Positions 11,955 through 23,990 of a stretch of DNA of 64,000 nucleotides are shown here, piece by piece. A program made the position numbers and the translations under genes. The stretch covers positions 7,998,001 through 8,062,000 of the forward strand of contig NW_027331831.1 of assembly GCF_033568475.1 (NCBI RefSeq), given 5' to 3'. The DNA is from Henckelia pumila. Taxonomy: Eukaryota; Streptophyta; Magnoliopsida; Lamiales; Gesneriaceae. Numbering within the stretch: position 1 is the stretch's first letter; every line of letters begins with the position of its first letter. The notes under the pieces were generated by a model. It searched no databases. It was not told where the DNA came from and was given only the letters and a program-made list of their open reading frames with translations.

Positions 11955-13399
11955 GCTCTTAATGGCTTTCGTATATAAGAAAATAAGATACCAATATGTG
12001 GACGAGTTGATTCGATTCATAAAGAGTTGTCATATATATCCTTATTAATTAGCCTATGGTGATCATATATGCTTTTAATGAGTCTGTTATGGAAAAACCC
12101 CACAGTTGATCACGAACATGATCATGAACGTGTACACTTTGACAATTCATTCCATTTTAATAATTATGGATGAAGTAATTCTATTTGCTATGCTCAAGCC
12201 GCGGGATCCTCTGTTCTTGTCAAGTATACAAATAAGGCTAAGTTTTCCTTCGTCTTACAACAAACATAGGCATGGGTTTATGTAGCAGCACTAAACCAAA
12301 CATAAGCAAAGTCCTCGAAAATCGTAGCCTAGACTTGCATACCGTATCTTGTTATTTTGGGTTCAAATCTGCTTTATTGCCTGAAGTCTTGCATATGCTA
12401 TGCGTCCATGTTTTGTTCTTGTAGCTAGGTTCAAATGTATCGGTTGGATTCGATCGGTTTGTATCCGATCCGCTGACTTGCGGAGGAGTGGAGTGAATCA
12501 TGTCTTTTAGAATGGTGATTGTTTGAATTATAATCTTTGAGAGGTGAATTTAAGCCTAGAATGGTGAATTTTATCGTTTTTTAACAGTGGGAAAAGCTGT
12601 TGTGGACCTTATGAACAATCCTAGTTCTAGAATAAATAAAGTAGGCCTGGTTTTTCACAAAAGAAGAAAAAGAAAAAGAAAAAGGGCATATTGTTGTCAA
12701 ATAAATAATTCAAAAAATTTCAAAACCTGGAGGATAAAAAAAACACGATTTAACAAGTTGTGTCATACTAGAGTTTACTACTAGTCTCTCAAGATGTGTA
12801 TATGAACATATTGTGAAAAACATTGTTATATTTTTTAAATGTCCACACGACCATCTCAGGTGTCGGTGAGGAGTATGCGTCAGCAGACACCTATATCGAA
12901 TTGCATATATAAACTAATCAAACATCATAATCAAAATCAAGGTAAATTATAATATGTAATTAAAAAAAATTACACTTTTAAAGGAATATATATCAATTAT
13001 GTGACATATCAAATATATATCATTCTATGTTGAAAAGAATGCAAAGGATTGGTAACCATTTAATTTTTTTTTACTCATTATGATTCTGAAATAAAATTTA
13101 ATTAATTTTAACTTGAAAAAGCTTATTTCATTTTATACCTTCGAAGGAGACCAATCGTAAAGGGACCAAACATTATTATACATATACACACACATTATTA
13201 TATATGCTTTTTTGACATTGTATAATGAATAATTCAGAATGAAATGAATTAACTAAATCCAAAAACAATATAAAATAAAACTAAACGATAAAGTCAAAAC
13301 TTAACAAAATAAACGTGTATATAGGAGAGAAAAAAAATAAATTAATTAGTATGATATAAATCTATACTTTTAGTATTTTGTAAATGCTGCGTTATCCTC
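11955..13399. other. Intergenic DNA; includes half of a dispersed repeat
   Basis: 3' flank of the CYSTM gene, then AT-rich DNA with no supported ORF. From about 12840 to 13370 it is a diverged copy of 26300-26960 (shared words include AATCAAAAT, TTGACATT.TATAAT, AACGTGTATATA, GAGAGAAAAA.AAATTAAT in the same order). Confidence 0.5.
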
Positions 13400-13591
13400 A
13401 TGTGTGAAGTTTGTCAACATCCACTTCCAAGTGGCATTCCAGAAGTATGCTTGGAGTTTGATCATTTTCTGGAGGAACAATTTCCTAAAAAATATGGGTT
13501 GGGGAAAGATTTACAGATGAAACAAGGGCTATTTCCATGCGAGACTCCAAACGATTTTGTATTGTATAATATAGAAACTGAATCTTATTGA
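13400..13591 (+). pseudogene. Gene relic: short frame with CxxC and a conserved-looking core
   Basis: A 63-residue frame beginning MCEVCQHPLPSG and containing VCLEFDHFLEEQFPKKYG. The Cys-x2-Cys followed by a Pro-rich turn and the acidic FLEEQFP core look like the region after a RING finger in some ubiquitin ligases, but I cannot identify the parent with confidence. No flanking exon is evident, so a broken or captured fragment is more likely than a gene. Confidence 0.35.
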
Positions 13592-13919
13592 ATCAAATAA
13601 ATTTGGACCCATTTATTATCTTTATAGTGGCACATAATTTGTATATTCATAATAATGATATTTTTATCATGGATAAAAATAGATCAAATAATTAAATATA
13701 TAATTAAACTTAGAAATCACATATTTTTTTTAATCAAGAAAGAATCCAAATATTCATTAAGATTAGAATGGGGAACAAAAAAAACATGCATCCTTGAAAA
13801 TATATAATTCTGAGAATATTTTGCTTCTTGCATTAATATTGAAGGAAGATACAAACTAAAAATTGTAACAACGTACTAGCTACAATGTAAAAATTTTACA
13901 ATATTTGATAATTGATTGA
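13592..13919. other. AT-rich spacer
   Basis: No ORF or repeat structure is supported. Confidence 0.5.
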
Positions 13920-14572
13920 TTATTTTGGTAGTCTTTCAATCAACAAGCCTAAAGCATCATCTAATACTATTTGGTGTAAAGCTTGAGGCAGTTCCGACCA
14001 ATCCATGCACTTTTCTCCGTCTCCCGTGACGAATTTAGATAGGAAATCTGCTGCTCTGTTGCATTCTCTGTACACGAAGATGAAGCCAAGAACGGGAAAC
14101 AAACGCAACTCCAACATGATCTCAGATACAATTTCCCGGCAGTCCTCGGGGCTTGCCCGATCAAGATGGCGATTGCGGTCTTGGAGTCGGATCGCACCTC
14201 TACCGCCATGAATCCTAAACTCTTTGAAAGCCGAAGCCCGTCTCGAATGGCAATCATCTCGAGCATCAACACCTTGACTCCATACTCCATTCTTGATGCT
14301 TTCTGTTTGTCAATCGCACAACTCATTCGAAACCGAGAAGCTTTCGTCATCTTCACTCTTCCCATATCATCTCTGATAATTATTCCATAGCCTCCAGTAT
14401 CATTCCAGGCACGATACGATGCGTCACAGTTTACCGCCACAAGTCCGACGGCTGGATGTCTCCATCGGCACAAAATTGGCTGCGCTGATCTCTCGTCTCC
14501 TTCTCCTGAACAAGATCGACGTGGATGCGGGAACCTAATGATATTGAACTGAATCATCCGATCGAGCTCCAT
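13920..14572 (-). pseudogene. RNase H-like (RVT_3) domain pseudogene
   Basis: On the minus strand, from the ATG at 14572, a frame carries the first part of a plant RVT_3-type RNase H fold: VNCDAS (first Asp), GGYGIIIRDDMG, EMIAIRDGL (Glu) and VEVRSDSKTAI (second Asp). At about 14150, in a run of four C, a single-base change moves the rest of the domain into another frame. That frame ends at 13920 and carries the expected FVYRECNRAADFLSK end (last Asp). Such domains occur in LINE/non-LTR relics and in free-standing domesticated copies. No reverse transcriptase is present next to it, so this is a fragment. Confidence 0.75.
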
Positions 14573-15582
14573 TGAATATATGTTGTAGACAATGATAAAT
14601 TTTCCAAATACTTTGGCTTCTAAATTTATATATATATAGGCTGTTGAATTTCCGTTTATTATGTATATATAGAGCAGTCGTAGTATCAATGTATCATGAA
14701 TCCTAGTAAGTTTTCAATGCTAGCCTTTTCTATTAGACGTTCTTGAATTTCCGTTAGTTCTGTTAGTATCTCACGTAATTAATTTGCTGCGAAATTATTG
14801 GCTTTTATCCATTCTATCTGGGTTGAGGAAACACTATTAATATATTAAAAGGTTTTGATTGGGGATTATATTACCCATTTTAAAATTTAAAAAAACATAT
14901 ATACACCAATTGTTCTACCGTAAAAAAAACCATATTATTTTATCTTTAATGTGGATTATTATTTAATAAAATGTTAGTTTCCTGTTGTCTATGGATAATT
15001 ATTAATTTACGAAAATGTCTTATAAAATTAATTGATTTATTTACAATTTAAAAAAAATCCACTTTTAAAATTATTCTCCGCGTTTTTTCCCTTTTCGCAA
15101 AAATAAAAATAAATACAAACATACAAAAATTTGAGCGTGCATGCTACAATTCAATAAATAATGTCAAGCGGGATATATAGAGGGTGCATGGATGCTACAG
15201 TTTCATTTAAAAAATAGAACAATTTATAGGTACTTGAATTATCCTTTTTTTAAATATAAAAATAAAAGGGTAAAAATTTAGTATTTTTTAAAATAAGAAT
15301 ACGTAACATACACATAGTATTTAATTTAACTAATTATGTTATTTGAATTACTTAAGTTCCTTGTTTTTAAGCATAAAATTAAATTTTAATAATATTAAGC
15401 ATAAATTTTTCTTTTACTTAATAATTTTATAAATAAATAATTTATGAAATAAAATAATTGCTTTTTAATAAAATAATATATTGATAGGTTATAGAAAACT
15501 TATGACTCAAAAATTGTGTTATTTATAAGTCAAAACAGAACTTAAAAGAATACAACCTATCCTTTTCTTCTGTGCTTTGTCT
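14573..15582. other. AT-rich intergenic DNA with possible Helitron relic
   Basis: No gene. Around 14832 the sequence CACTATTAATATATTAAAAGG resembles the first 30 bases of plant Helitrons, and the word TTACGAAAATGTC is shared with the Helitron relic at 24.1 kb. No matching 3' end (hairpin plus CTAGT) is seen. Confidence 0.35.
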
Positions 15583-16702
15583 AAAAATGTAACATAATTA
15601 TTTTTGTAGAAAATATAATTTCAAATGACACAAAAGTAATAATTTTTTTCTATGTGTTTGATATAAATTTTAGGGAAAATTGCAAATTTAGTCCTGTATG
15701 TTTGTTATTTTGCGATTTTGATCCTCTATGTTTTCACATTTCAGTTTTAGTCCTGCATATTCTGATTTTTGGCAATTTCGGTCTCTTTTATTCAAAAATG
15801 CTTACGTGGCACTATACATGTCAGCTCCACATCAGCACTGAATTGGTGCCACGTCAGCGCCACGTCGGAAAAAGGACTAAAATTGCCAAAAAAATAAAAA
15901 TAGCAGACTAAAATTGAAATATGAAAATATAAAGGACTGAAATCGCAAAGTGACAAACATACAGGACCAAAAACGCAATTTTTCCTAAATTTTAAATCAA
16001 ATTCATGAATTATTTAATTATATTCTAACAAATATATTTGTTGTCAGTATTTGTTCTTGCACTCAACGACGTGAATAACTTATAAAACGATGAAACGTCT
16101 ATATTTACTAAAACATTTGATAATTAAACAGGTTTATTTAATTTTGATTAAACTTAAATAAGTCTACTCGATTTTTTAATTAGACTGATTTGTGTTTGTC
16201 CATAGAACTGAGGGGGGTCTCCACTGTGTTTTTTTTTAAAATTTATATTTTATTTTTTAAACACATATAATTTAAATTTAATTTAATTTATATTATATTT
16301 TTTTAATACAAGTTCGATTTTTTAGTTAAAAATTTTGGTAGGGCGGTTACCAATTTATTTTAATTCGTTTGGATATATACGTAGAGCCAGTGGAGGCCAC
16401 TCAGTTCTATGGACAAACACAAATCGTTCTAATTGAAAAAATGAGCATACCTATTTAAGTTTAATCAAAATTAAATAAACTTTTCTAATTATCAAATATT
16501 TTAGTAATGATCGTTTCATTATTTTATAAGTTATTCACGTCGTTGAGCACAAGAACAAACACTAACAACAAATATATTTGTTAGAATATAATCGAAATTC
16601 ATGAATTTGATTTAAAATATATATCCAACATATAGAAAAAAATATTATTTTTGTGTCAATTGTAATTATATTTTTTTACAAAAATAATTATGTTACATTT
16701 TT
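15583..16702. repeat. Long imperfect inverted repeat (hairpin), arms about 320 bp
   Basis: The left arm (15583-15672 plus 15995-16229) pairs with the right arm (16384-16702 read on the minus strand) almost base for base: AAAAATGTAACATAATTATT, TGTTCTTGCACTCAACGACG and TTTGTGTTTGTCCATAGAAC recur inverted with few changes. The loop is about 155 bp. The left arm is interrupted by a MITE (15673-15985) absent from the right arm. RNA from it would fold into a long hairpin. Confidence 0.85.
15673..15985. mobile_element. Fold-back MITE with 9-bp TSD (Mutator-like)
   Basis: 313-bp element with inverted halves. The left end is GGGAAAATTGCAAATTTAGT and the right end on the minus strand is GGAAAAATTGCGTTTTTGGT. 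The flanking 9-bp duplication is TAAATTTTA (15664-15672 and 15986-15994). The other arm of the surrounding inverted repeat shows the uninterrupted site (TATATTTTA, once). Length, end bases and TSD size match the element at 7875-8188. Confidence 0.92.
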
Positions 16703-17270
16703 TTGTTACCTAATAAGGTTTTAGTTGATCATCAAATCAAAAATTAAAATTACAAATTAAATTTCAATTTTAAAAAAATTACAAATGTTGAATACAAATA
16801 AACAATAGACAAAATTATTTACTAATTATATAATTAATAAAACAAACAAAAAAACAAACAAAAAAGAATGGGCATGGTGCAAATATTCTTATGTCCGTTG
16901 TCTATGACAGCGAACAACGGACGATGCCTATGTGGCACGAAATACCACTCTCAATAACAGCGAACACTGAAAATACTATAGCGAACGTTGGAAATACACT
17001 GTTAGTGATAGCATTTTGTTGTATTTGTGCACCGTTTCATATCGTGTTGTATTTTTGAAATTAATTTTTTTTAATTAAAAAAACCTTTTATACAAAAAAA
17101 AAAAAACTGAGTAATAATACGACATATACCCACCGCTGTTTTGTTCACCAGCTACACATCCTCTATCACTTTATATAGATCTATATGTAATGATTTATAA
17201 TTTATTATAACTTCTTAGTTTAAACAATATTTTGTTATAAAAAATTTTCAAAAAATTATATATATACAAA
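16703..17270. other. Intergenic DNA with repeated AGCGAAC words
   Basis: No gene. Between 16890 and 17000 the words GACAGCGAAC, AACAGCGAAC and TAGCGAACG recur beside ACAACGGAC. This resembles the subterminal repeats of a decayed CACTA element, but no CACTA end was found. Confidence 0.35.
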
Positions 17271-18957
17271 GTTGATAGAATCGGTTTTGGGTGACTCTAA
17301 CTGCTCTGGAACTGCTCAATAGGTGAATGCTAACTTCTCAAGCTCAAATTGGTGTAGCAGTTGATCCTTGACTTTACTAAGTTGAATTTGGTTGAGGTTA
17401 ACCAACTGAACGGTTTTCTTTCTCTCGTATCTATGTTAATCAACAAACTTTATCTAATTAATTGCGGAATGAAGTCAACTAACAGATTGAAATTATAAAA
17501 TTGTTCGAATGATTGTGTAAGAGTTTGACAGAAACTAAACATCACAAGAATTTGTTTATGGATGTTTGGAGCTAAATCTTCTACGTCACCCTATCTCCTT
17601 CTCAAATAATTTACTCTAGAAGAATTTGACTATTACAACACTTTGTAACAGCTCACTCCAAGAATAGGGCTTACACATGGCCTATCCTAGAAATCCTAGA
17701 CTCAAGAACTCAGTCCTCAAATGATTTTTGTTACAACGAGGTTTGCAGTTAGAGCTGTCAAACGGGTCAACCCAAGGCGAGGCGGGCCAACCCACCAAAA
17801 ACCCACCTTTTGGCGGGTCGATGGCGGGCTGACCCACCATCCTGGCGGGCTGGAAATCCTCAACCCAATCCAACCCAAGGTGGGTTGCGGGTTAGGCGGG
17901 CCGGCCCGCGGGTTGGCTTATGACAAATAAAAATAAATAAATAATATTATAATTAATTATAAATATCATTTCATAAATAAATATTAATAGAAAAATTTTA
18001 ATAGGAATTTTTAATTATTGATTTCATATGTGTAAATTTTATATAAAGTAATTAAGACAAAAAAAATTCACAAATTTTATTAAAAAATACATATATCACA
18101 ATAAAAATAAAAAAAATTATTAATTCTCCAGGCCCGCGGGCCAACCCGCGCGAGTCGCGGGCCTAGGCGGGTTGGCCCATCTAGGCCCACCTTTTGTTGG
18201 GTTGAAAAAAATTCAACCCAACCCACTTAAAATGTGCGGCGGGCCGGGCCTAACCCAAAATGACGGCTCTATTTGCAGTGCCTCAACTGATAAACTTAAT
18301 TCAACACTTGTATGATAACTCAACACTTAGCACAATGTGATTCTCACTGATTTGCTGTAATGATACATGTTCTTGTGTTTTTTGGTTTCTTGATGTATTC
18401 TTTGAAGTAAGCTTTGAAGTCCTTGACTGAATATATATTGACAAACTGAAGGTTTTTGTTTACCTCTTGATAGCTTGTATGTATCCACAAGTTCTTTTCC
18501 AAGGAGTCGGATTCTTTTTCAAGCACTCTTTAATATGTATTTATATTTAGCAGGCAACAACTATTTCAAATTCATATATACGGAAGATTATATCCGTAAG
18601 TGCAAGACTGATGAAGTAGTTCTGTTTTGATCATGCAGTCTGTTTCAATCTTACTATTGTTCAGTCTTGGTAATTCGGTCTAGCTTTGTTGAAGCAGTTT
18701 TTCTCTGGAGACTGATTCAGTTTAGCTCGCTAAACTGAATGCAGTTTACCAAGTGAATTCAATTTGATTTCTTTGACCGATTGATGGTTTCAGTTTGACT
18801 GTGGTCAAGAGTCAACTCAGTTTTGCCTATTTCAGTTTAGCTTTGGTCAAAGTCAACTTAGTTTACTTATGTAGTTTTGTTCGAAAACTTGTTCAGTCTT
18901 CTTCTTTAGTTTTGCTCATGTAGTTTTGTCAATATCAAAACTACTTAGGTTCCAACA
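17271..18957 (-). mobile_element. LTR of a SIRE-like Ty1/copia relic
   Basis: Read on the minus strand, an LTR-like segment begins TGTTGGAACCTAAG at 18957 and ends CCGATTCTATCAAC at about 17271. On its outer 5' side in this orientation lies AAAAAGAGAAAAAT, a polypurine tract as found before a 3' LTR (compare AAAAAGGGGGAAAT in the complete element at 61.65 kb). A hAT MITE (17750-18271) splits it, leaving about 1.16 kb of LTR. No TSD was found, so this is a truncated 3' end. Confidence 0.6.
17750..18271. mobile_element. hAT-type MITE with 8-bp TSD
   Basis: 522-bp element with ends TAGAGCTGTCAAACGGGT and, on the minus strand, TAGAGCCGTCATTTTGGGT. It is flanked by TTTGCAGT at 17742-17749 and 18272-18279. 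GC-rich inverted arms made of GGCGGG/CCCACC words enclose an AT-rich core. An 8-bp TSD and TAGRGC ends fit the hAT superfamily. Confidence 0.92.
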
Positions 18958-19655
18958 ATTTTTCTCTTTTTGATATTTTCAAAAATCTTGTCATGTATCT
19001 TTCATTTTCGAGCATTGAAATTTTTTCAGATGTATTAATAAATGCAGCACCCAAATGCTCTTCCGTTCTTCCTTCTGAAAAAAGTGTCTACAGTTTCATT
19101 TGGTTAATCTTTTTATAAGTTCTTCTGCTACAATTTCCTTTGTGAATATGACATTCTCCCTTAATTAATGATGTCCCCCAAAGCTTCAGTTAGGAGCACT
19201 GGACTGATGGGATCAATTTGACTCATCATCTTTTCCTAAGATGAATCTCGATTACTTGTAGGAGTTTGACCTATTAATTTCGCCTTTATCAGTTGACTTC
19301 TCCAACACTTCTTGGTTCCTCCTCAAATAATGATTTCATTGTAACAGTTATATTGGGAAATGTGCTCTCTTCGTATTCTCAAAAGTAATGAAATTTTTAT
19401 GAGAAAATGTGACCATGTGTACGACTCTTCATATGCTCAAGTGTGTCTATAAAAGAGATGCTAAAGTCTTATAGTATAACTAAAACATTAGTAAAATAAA
19501 TATTATGCTATCAGCTCAGCTTATGGAAGAGTCGTACACATTAATTTGAGCAACAAAATTTTCTGCTAAGTTCTGAAACCAGCATTGATTTTGGGATTTG
19601 GAACTATCCCACGTTAATTAATTACCTCAATTCAGCTGTTGAAACTTAGGAGTAT
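18958..19655. other. Remnant internal 3' part of the copia relic and unassigned DNA
   Basis: Follows the LTR above and has the low-complexity character of a SIRE 3' UTR. No coding domain is found. A 20-bp inverted pair, GTGTACGACTCTTC near 19414 and GAAGAGTCGTACAC near 19528, frames a loop of about 100 bp. Confidence 0.4.
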
Positions 19656-22600
19656 CGACAGCGTGCATTACACGCTGCGGAAACCTATATCCGCAGCCTA
19701 CATTGCGTGCTGCAAAAACTTACATCCACAGCGTACGTGGCAAGCTGCGGAAACTTACATCCGTAGCCTGCATTGCCCGCTGTAGATATAACAGTGACAG
19801 CCTACCATGCGCGCTGTGGAAAGAGTTGGCACGCTATGGGAATGTTTTTTGCAGCCTACAACACATGTCGCAAAAGGAGTTTAACGGCATACTTTAGCAC
19901 GCTGCAAAAATAGTTTTGACAGCATATTTTTGGCAACCAAAATATTGATCATTAATATCGTTCTATGATTCAAATGTAACGAAAAATTCAACCAAAAAAA
20001 TGAAAACTAAACAAATTAAATATTCATATTTCATTCATGAAAAAAAAATAAGATCTTTACACAAATTGCGGGCAAGCTAAACTCTAATTTATATAAAGTT
20101 AATAAAACTAACTTAATTGTTCAATGAACCAATATATAAGTCTTAACACAAAAAAAAAAGATATGAATCTATCATAAACTAACTAAACATGAAAATGTGT
20201 AGACTTTCAATCTACCCAAGTGGGAACCTTTGCATTTGATGCAATACCAGAAGAATTGACTTTCTCAAATAGCTGCCATTCAACGCAGATATAACCATCA
20301 TTCTCCTATCGACATTCATCACACAAAAACAGTATCCCTTTGTATATCTTTTTAGCAATCCCCTGCTTATCCTGCAATGTCAATTTAATAAGCACTTGTG
20401 CATATTAGCCTTCCAAAAATCAAAGAAAATATTAGACATTGAACTTTCCAATTAGAAGTTTAATGTCAGACCTTCAATGGACCATCTAAAACCCCAACAC
20501 AGTCATTAATTGATACGTTATTTGAGTGGTGGTCTAACACAGTGAAATTTCTTATCAAACGAAGCACTTTTCAGATCACTTTGTTTAACATTGACCACTG
20601 ATGGTCCACCTGAGCCTTTTTTAAGGACCTGAAGTAAAATAAAGGTATAAAAGTAGGGTGGATTGAGAAATATAAACAATTCAATCCGTTATAGTTTATG
20701 GAGTGTAAAATGTTTATACCTTGACAATATCATCCCTCTGAGCCAATGACAACACCAAAATCCCTCCGCCTCAGGTTTGTATCATCAAAACAATTTTGAA
20801 AAAAGGTAGAGATATAAATAAGTCCCACAACATGATAACAACAAGAGACGCACCCAAAAAACACTAGTCAAGGCCTTACCTGTTTCAGTGGATTTCGTCA
20901 TGTACAGAAAACTTGGTTAAGGAGAAGGCTTGTACCTTTTCAATTCACTTTTCTTGAACTCTGAAAAATAAGAATAACCATTAATCTTGCCATATAAGAA
21001 CTAACAAATATCAGAGTGATTTAGAGTTGAAAGTTTTCAAAATTTTGAAGACAATAATAAGTCATGAAAACAATATACTGCTAGAAGCGTATTAGATAAG
21101 ACACTAGCATTTTCATCCGATTATATATGTTGCTACCCCAAGGAACATAGCAAAGCTATAAATAGCATATCATGGAAAATTTTATGTGCCCAATAACGAG
21201 AAATAATTGTTTTCTACATACAAAATAAGTGGAGAAAAGTGTACAAAGCAATCATTCTTTAAGCACAAAGCACTGAGAAAGTTCGTGAACAGACCTCGAA
21301 TAATTTTTGTAATCAACATAAGTTAATCAGCCAATTGCTTTCCCCAAAAGAAGGCTCGCTATCTTTTCAACAGAACATTGGATTTGAATACAACTAAAAA
21401 TTGATCAATTTCTCAAAAATTTAATGAAGAACCAGCGCTAAATTAAAACATAGAAGAAAAAAACTTTAAGGAAGTGCCAACAGAACCTGAGTTATTTTTG
21501 TACCCATGGTTGCATGATGAACTTAATTTCTTTTTAACTTTCTTATCGTTATCTTGAGATTTCAAACTTTACAATAATATATGTGTGTAGACGTAGATCA
21601 CACACACAAATATATATACATATGTACGCAATTAATTATACGCTTTTGTATCCAGTGCTTTGCCTATAAGAAACATTGATTAAAGAATCCGATTCAAACT
21701 TGATTTAGTAGATATAAGAATAAGTTAACTCTAGATACACTAAAAACAAAAGTTGGCCACCTTTTCTAGTTTGGAAAACGACAGTGAGATGAATTATGGG
21801 CATCTTAAGTTCCTTTAAAATACAAGATTGGTCCAAAAAGATGGAAAAACGCCCAAAAATATTAGCAAAGAATAGGGATGATAAAACCTTTTTATGATTC
21901 AATGTTGAGCCGATGACTGCAACATTACTTATAGTGGGTCTTGAGAAATAAAAACAAAGTTCTAAATTTATGTACTAAAGATTTGCCTCCTGAAATATTT
22001 TAATGAAGAACCAGCTCTAAATTAAAAGGTTTATTCCCTCCACATTTCTCACCAATGTCCACAAGGTAGGAATCTAATATCATTGATTCATCAGATTCGA
22101 TACATCATCTTTTTTCACTAATTTTGTCTCCAAGAGCTTGTCGTATTCATCATAAGCATAATTTGTAGATGATTTCAAAAAGGATCCAAGAAACTAAAAG
22201 TCATGCAAGCGTAAAAACCATGTTCAAACATGACGAAAGTCAGAGTTTGGACAAAGGCTAGATAAAATTAGTGTTTGATGAAAATGCGAAAGTGCAAAAA
22301 GAAGCAATATAAACTAACATCAACCCCGATTCAACTAGTCGGACCATAAAAAAATCCTGCTTGTAATAAAAAAAAACTCAAGCTTTAAGTTAAAGAAAAT
22401 GATTAGTCGAAATTGAGCGACAAGGATAGAAGTGCTTTCCAAATCCTAAACATGGTTAAAAAATTAACACAAAATCAGAATCGCAAGAACTGAAATGTAG
22501 GCAAACACAGTAAATATGTATTCTCAAGTAAAACAATCTGCTTTTCCGGTGAAGATCCATATTGAATATAAGAATCCAATATAAATAACGAAGATATCAA

Positions 22601-23990
22601 TTTCCACTATTTTTTATCGTGAGAGACAATTTCATCTTAACAAATTACGTGAAGCGAGCGAAAAACAGCAAGTATTAAATCGTGAGCTATAGGCATCCAT
22701 TGCAAAAATAACCACATGCATATTGATTTTAATCTACAAAATCTGTTTGCGAGACCCAACATGCAAGAAGATACACATATATATATTCAAGTTGCTCCTC
22801 ATCTATATCACAACATCATAACACATTATATATAGAATTACCATATATATGTGTTGTTACTTCTTAGGCACAACGCATAAATTTCATCAAGGGTTCTCAA
22901 GTTTATATCTCAACATCACAAGTCACAGCACAACCTATAAATTACAGCCATCACAATAAGCTTAATATTGCCCCAAAACAACCCAAAATGCAGAAAATTC
23001 GTGAAGGTATACCTGCAGCTCCGCTGACGAGGAAGCGAACTGGGTCTTTAGCCAATGTTGGTCTCCAAACTCACTGAAGATGTCACCTCCAACCAAGAAA
23101 CAATAGACGATGGAATTTGAAATACTTGAGAAATCGGTAGGCACTAAAGATGATAGAATTCACACCTCAAAAAAGAAATAAAAATAATCAAAACCCACTC
23201 AAAGTCTTTGCAAACGAACATTCTGATCAAGGAATAACATCAGCTGTGAGTATGTCTAACCAAAATTGACAAAGCCTTCCGCCAGCTTTAGACTTTTGAA
23301 AAATTGACAGAGCCTTTACCAGCTTGAAAGGATTTTTGAAATCTTTCCGGTTCCAATTCGAAGAGACGGTGCGATTTGGGGATTTGAGGAATCAATCGAG
23401 GAAGATAAAAAGAGAAAAAAAGGATCGATTTAGGAATACAAGAAACATAAATGTGCACGAACCTGTTTTGGGCGCTACAGATCGATCAAAGTGAGGTGAG
23501 AAAGAAAGGGCACCGACGAGATAAAACTGAGTGAGATCGAGAGAACTGGGGTTTTGAGCGAGAGGGTGAGATCGAGAGAAATGGCGCCGACTCTGAATTG
23601 TGGAATAAGATCAATTATTTGGATTAATTTTATTTCGCGCTATTAACAATTTTATTTCACGCAATTAACGACGTCCAAAATTTCACGCTGTTCGTAAGAG
23701 TTTTAACAGCTTGCTTTTATTTGCAAGCTGTCGAAAAACTATTTTTATTAAACACCATTTGCGGCGTACATATTGCACGCTGTTGATAATTTGTTTTGCA
23801 GCGTGCCTTTATGTTTACTCCGTTGAAACTATTATTAACAGCATGCAATAATTGCAAGCCGTTATTTTTATCGGATATTAATACATTAGCAGCACACACA
23901 AATGTGTACGCTGTAAATAACAACAACAACGGCATGCTTTTATTTTGTGCCATTGATTTCGCGCTGCGAAAACCTATATTTGTTGTAGTG
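19656..23990. mobile_element. Non-autonomous CACTA element (Pack-CACTA) with SPT5 exons
   Basis: The right terminus TTTGTTGTAGTG (23979-23990) is CACTACAACAAA on the minus strand. Both flanks carry the many short, alternately oriented repeats typical of CACTA subterminal DNA: GCAGCGTGC/GCACGCTGC variants at 19656-19930 and 23670-23970. The first bases of the left end are missing, so the left limit is approximate. The core shows minus-strand spliced gene fragments, including SPT5 KOW exons. Near 23400-23600 there is leader-like DNA on the minus strand that could be the element's promoter. No transposase is seen. Confidence 0.72.
20207..20780 (-). pseudogene. Captured exons of transcription elongation factor SPT5
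   Basis: Three consecutive exon-like blocks on the minus strand with intact splice signals. About 20780-20720 carries FGVVIGSEG and ends CAAG|GTATAA. 20628-20472 (acceptor CTTCAG|GTCC, donor GAAG|GTCTGA) carries VLKKGSGGPSVVNVKQSDLK and, in another frame, INDCVGVLDGPLK. 20371-20207 (acceptor TTGCAG|GATAAG) carries DKQGIAKKIYKGILFLCDE and ENDGYICVEWQLFEKV, ending TGA. The order and spacing match a KOW region of plant SPT5, which holds RNA polymerase II during elongation. Each block has a frameshift or stop (TAG after CDECR), so no working SPT5 piece is encoded. It sits wholly inside the CACTA element, so it is transduplicated. Confidence 0.78.

Noticed and set aside
19640-23600. Idea that 20.2-23.6 kb is a functional multi-exon minus-strand gene
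   Set aside because: Exon-like blocks contain stops and frameshifts and are enclosed by CACTA subterminal repeats, so a captured fragment explains them better.
19656-23970. CRISPR-like regularly spaced repeats
   Set aside because: The short GCAGCGTGC repeats vary in sequence, orientation and spacing and end in a CACTA terminus. The DNA is eukaryotic.
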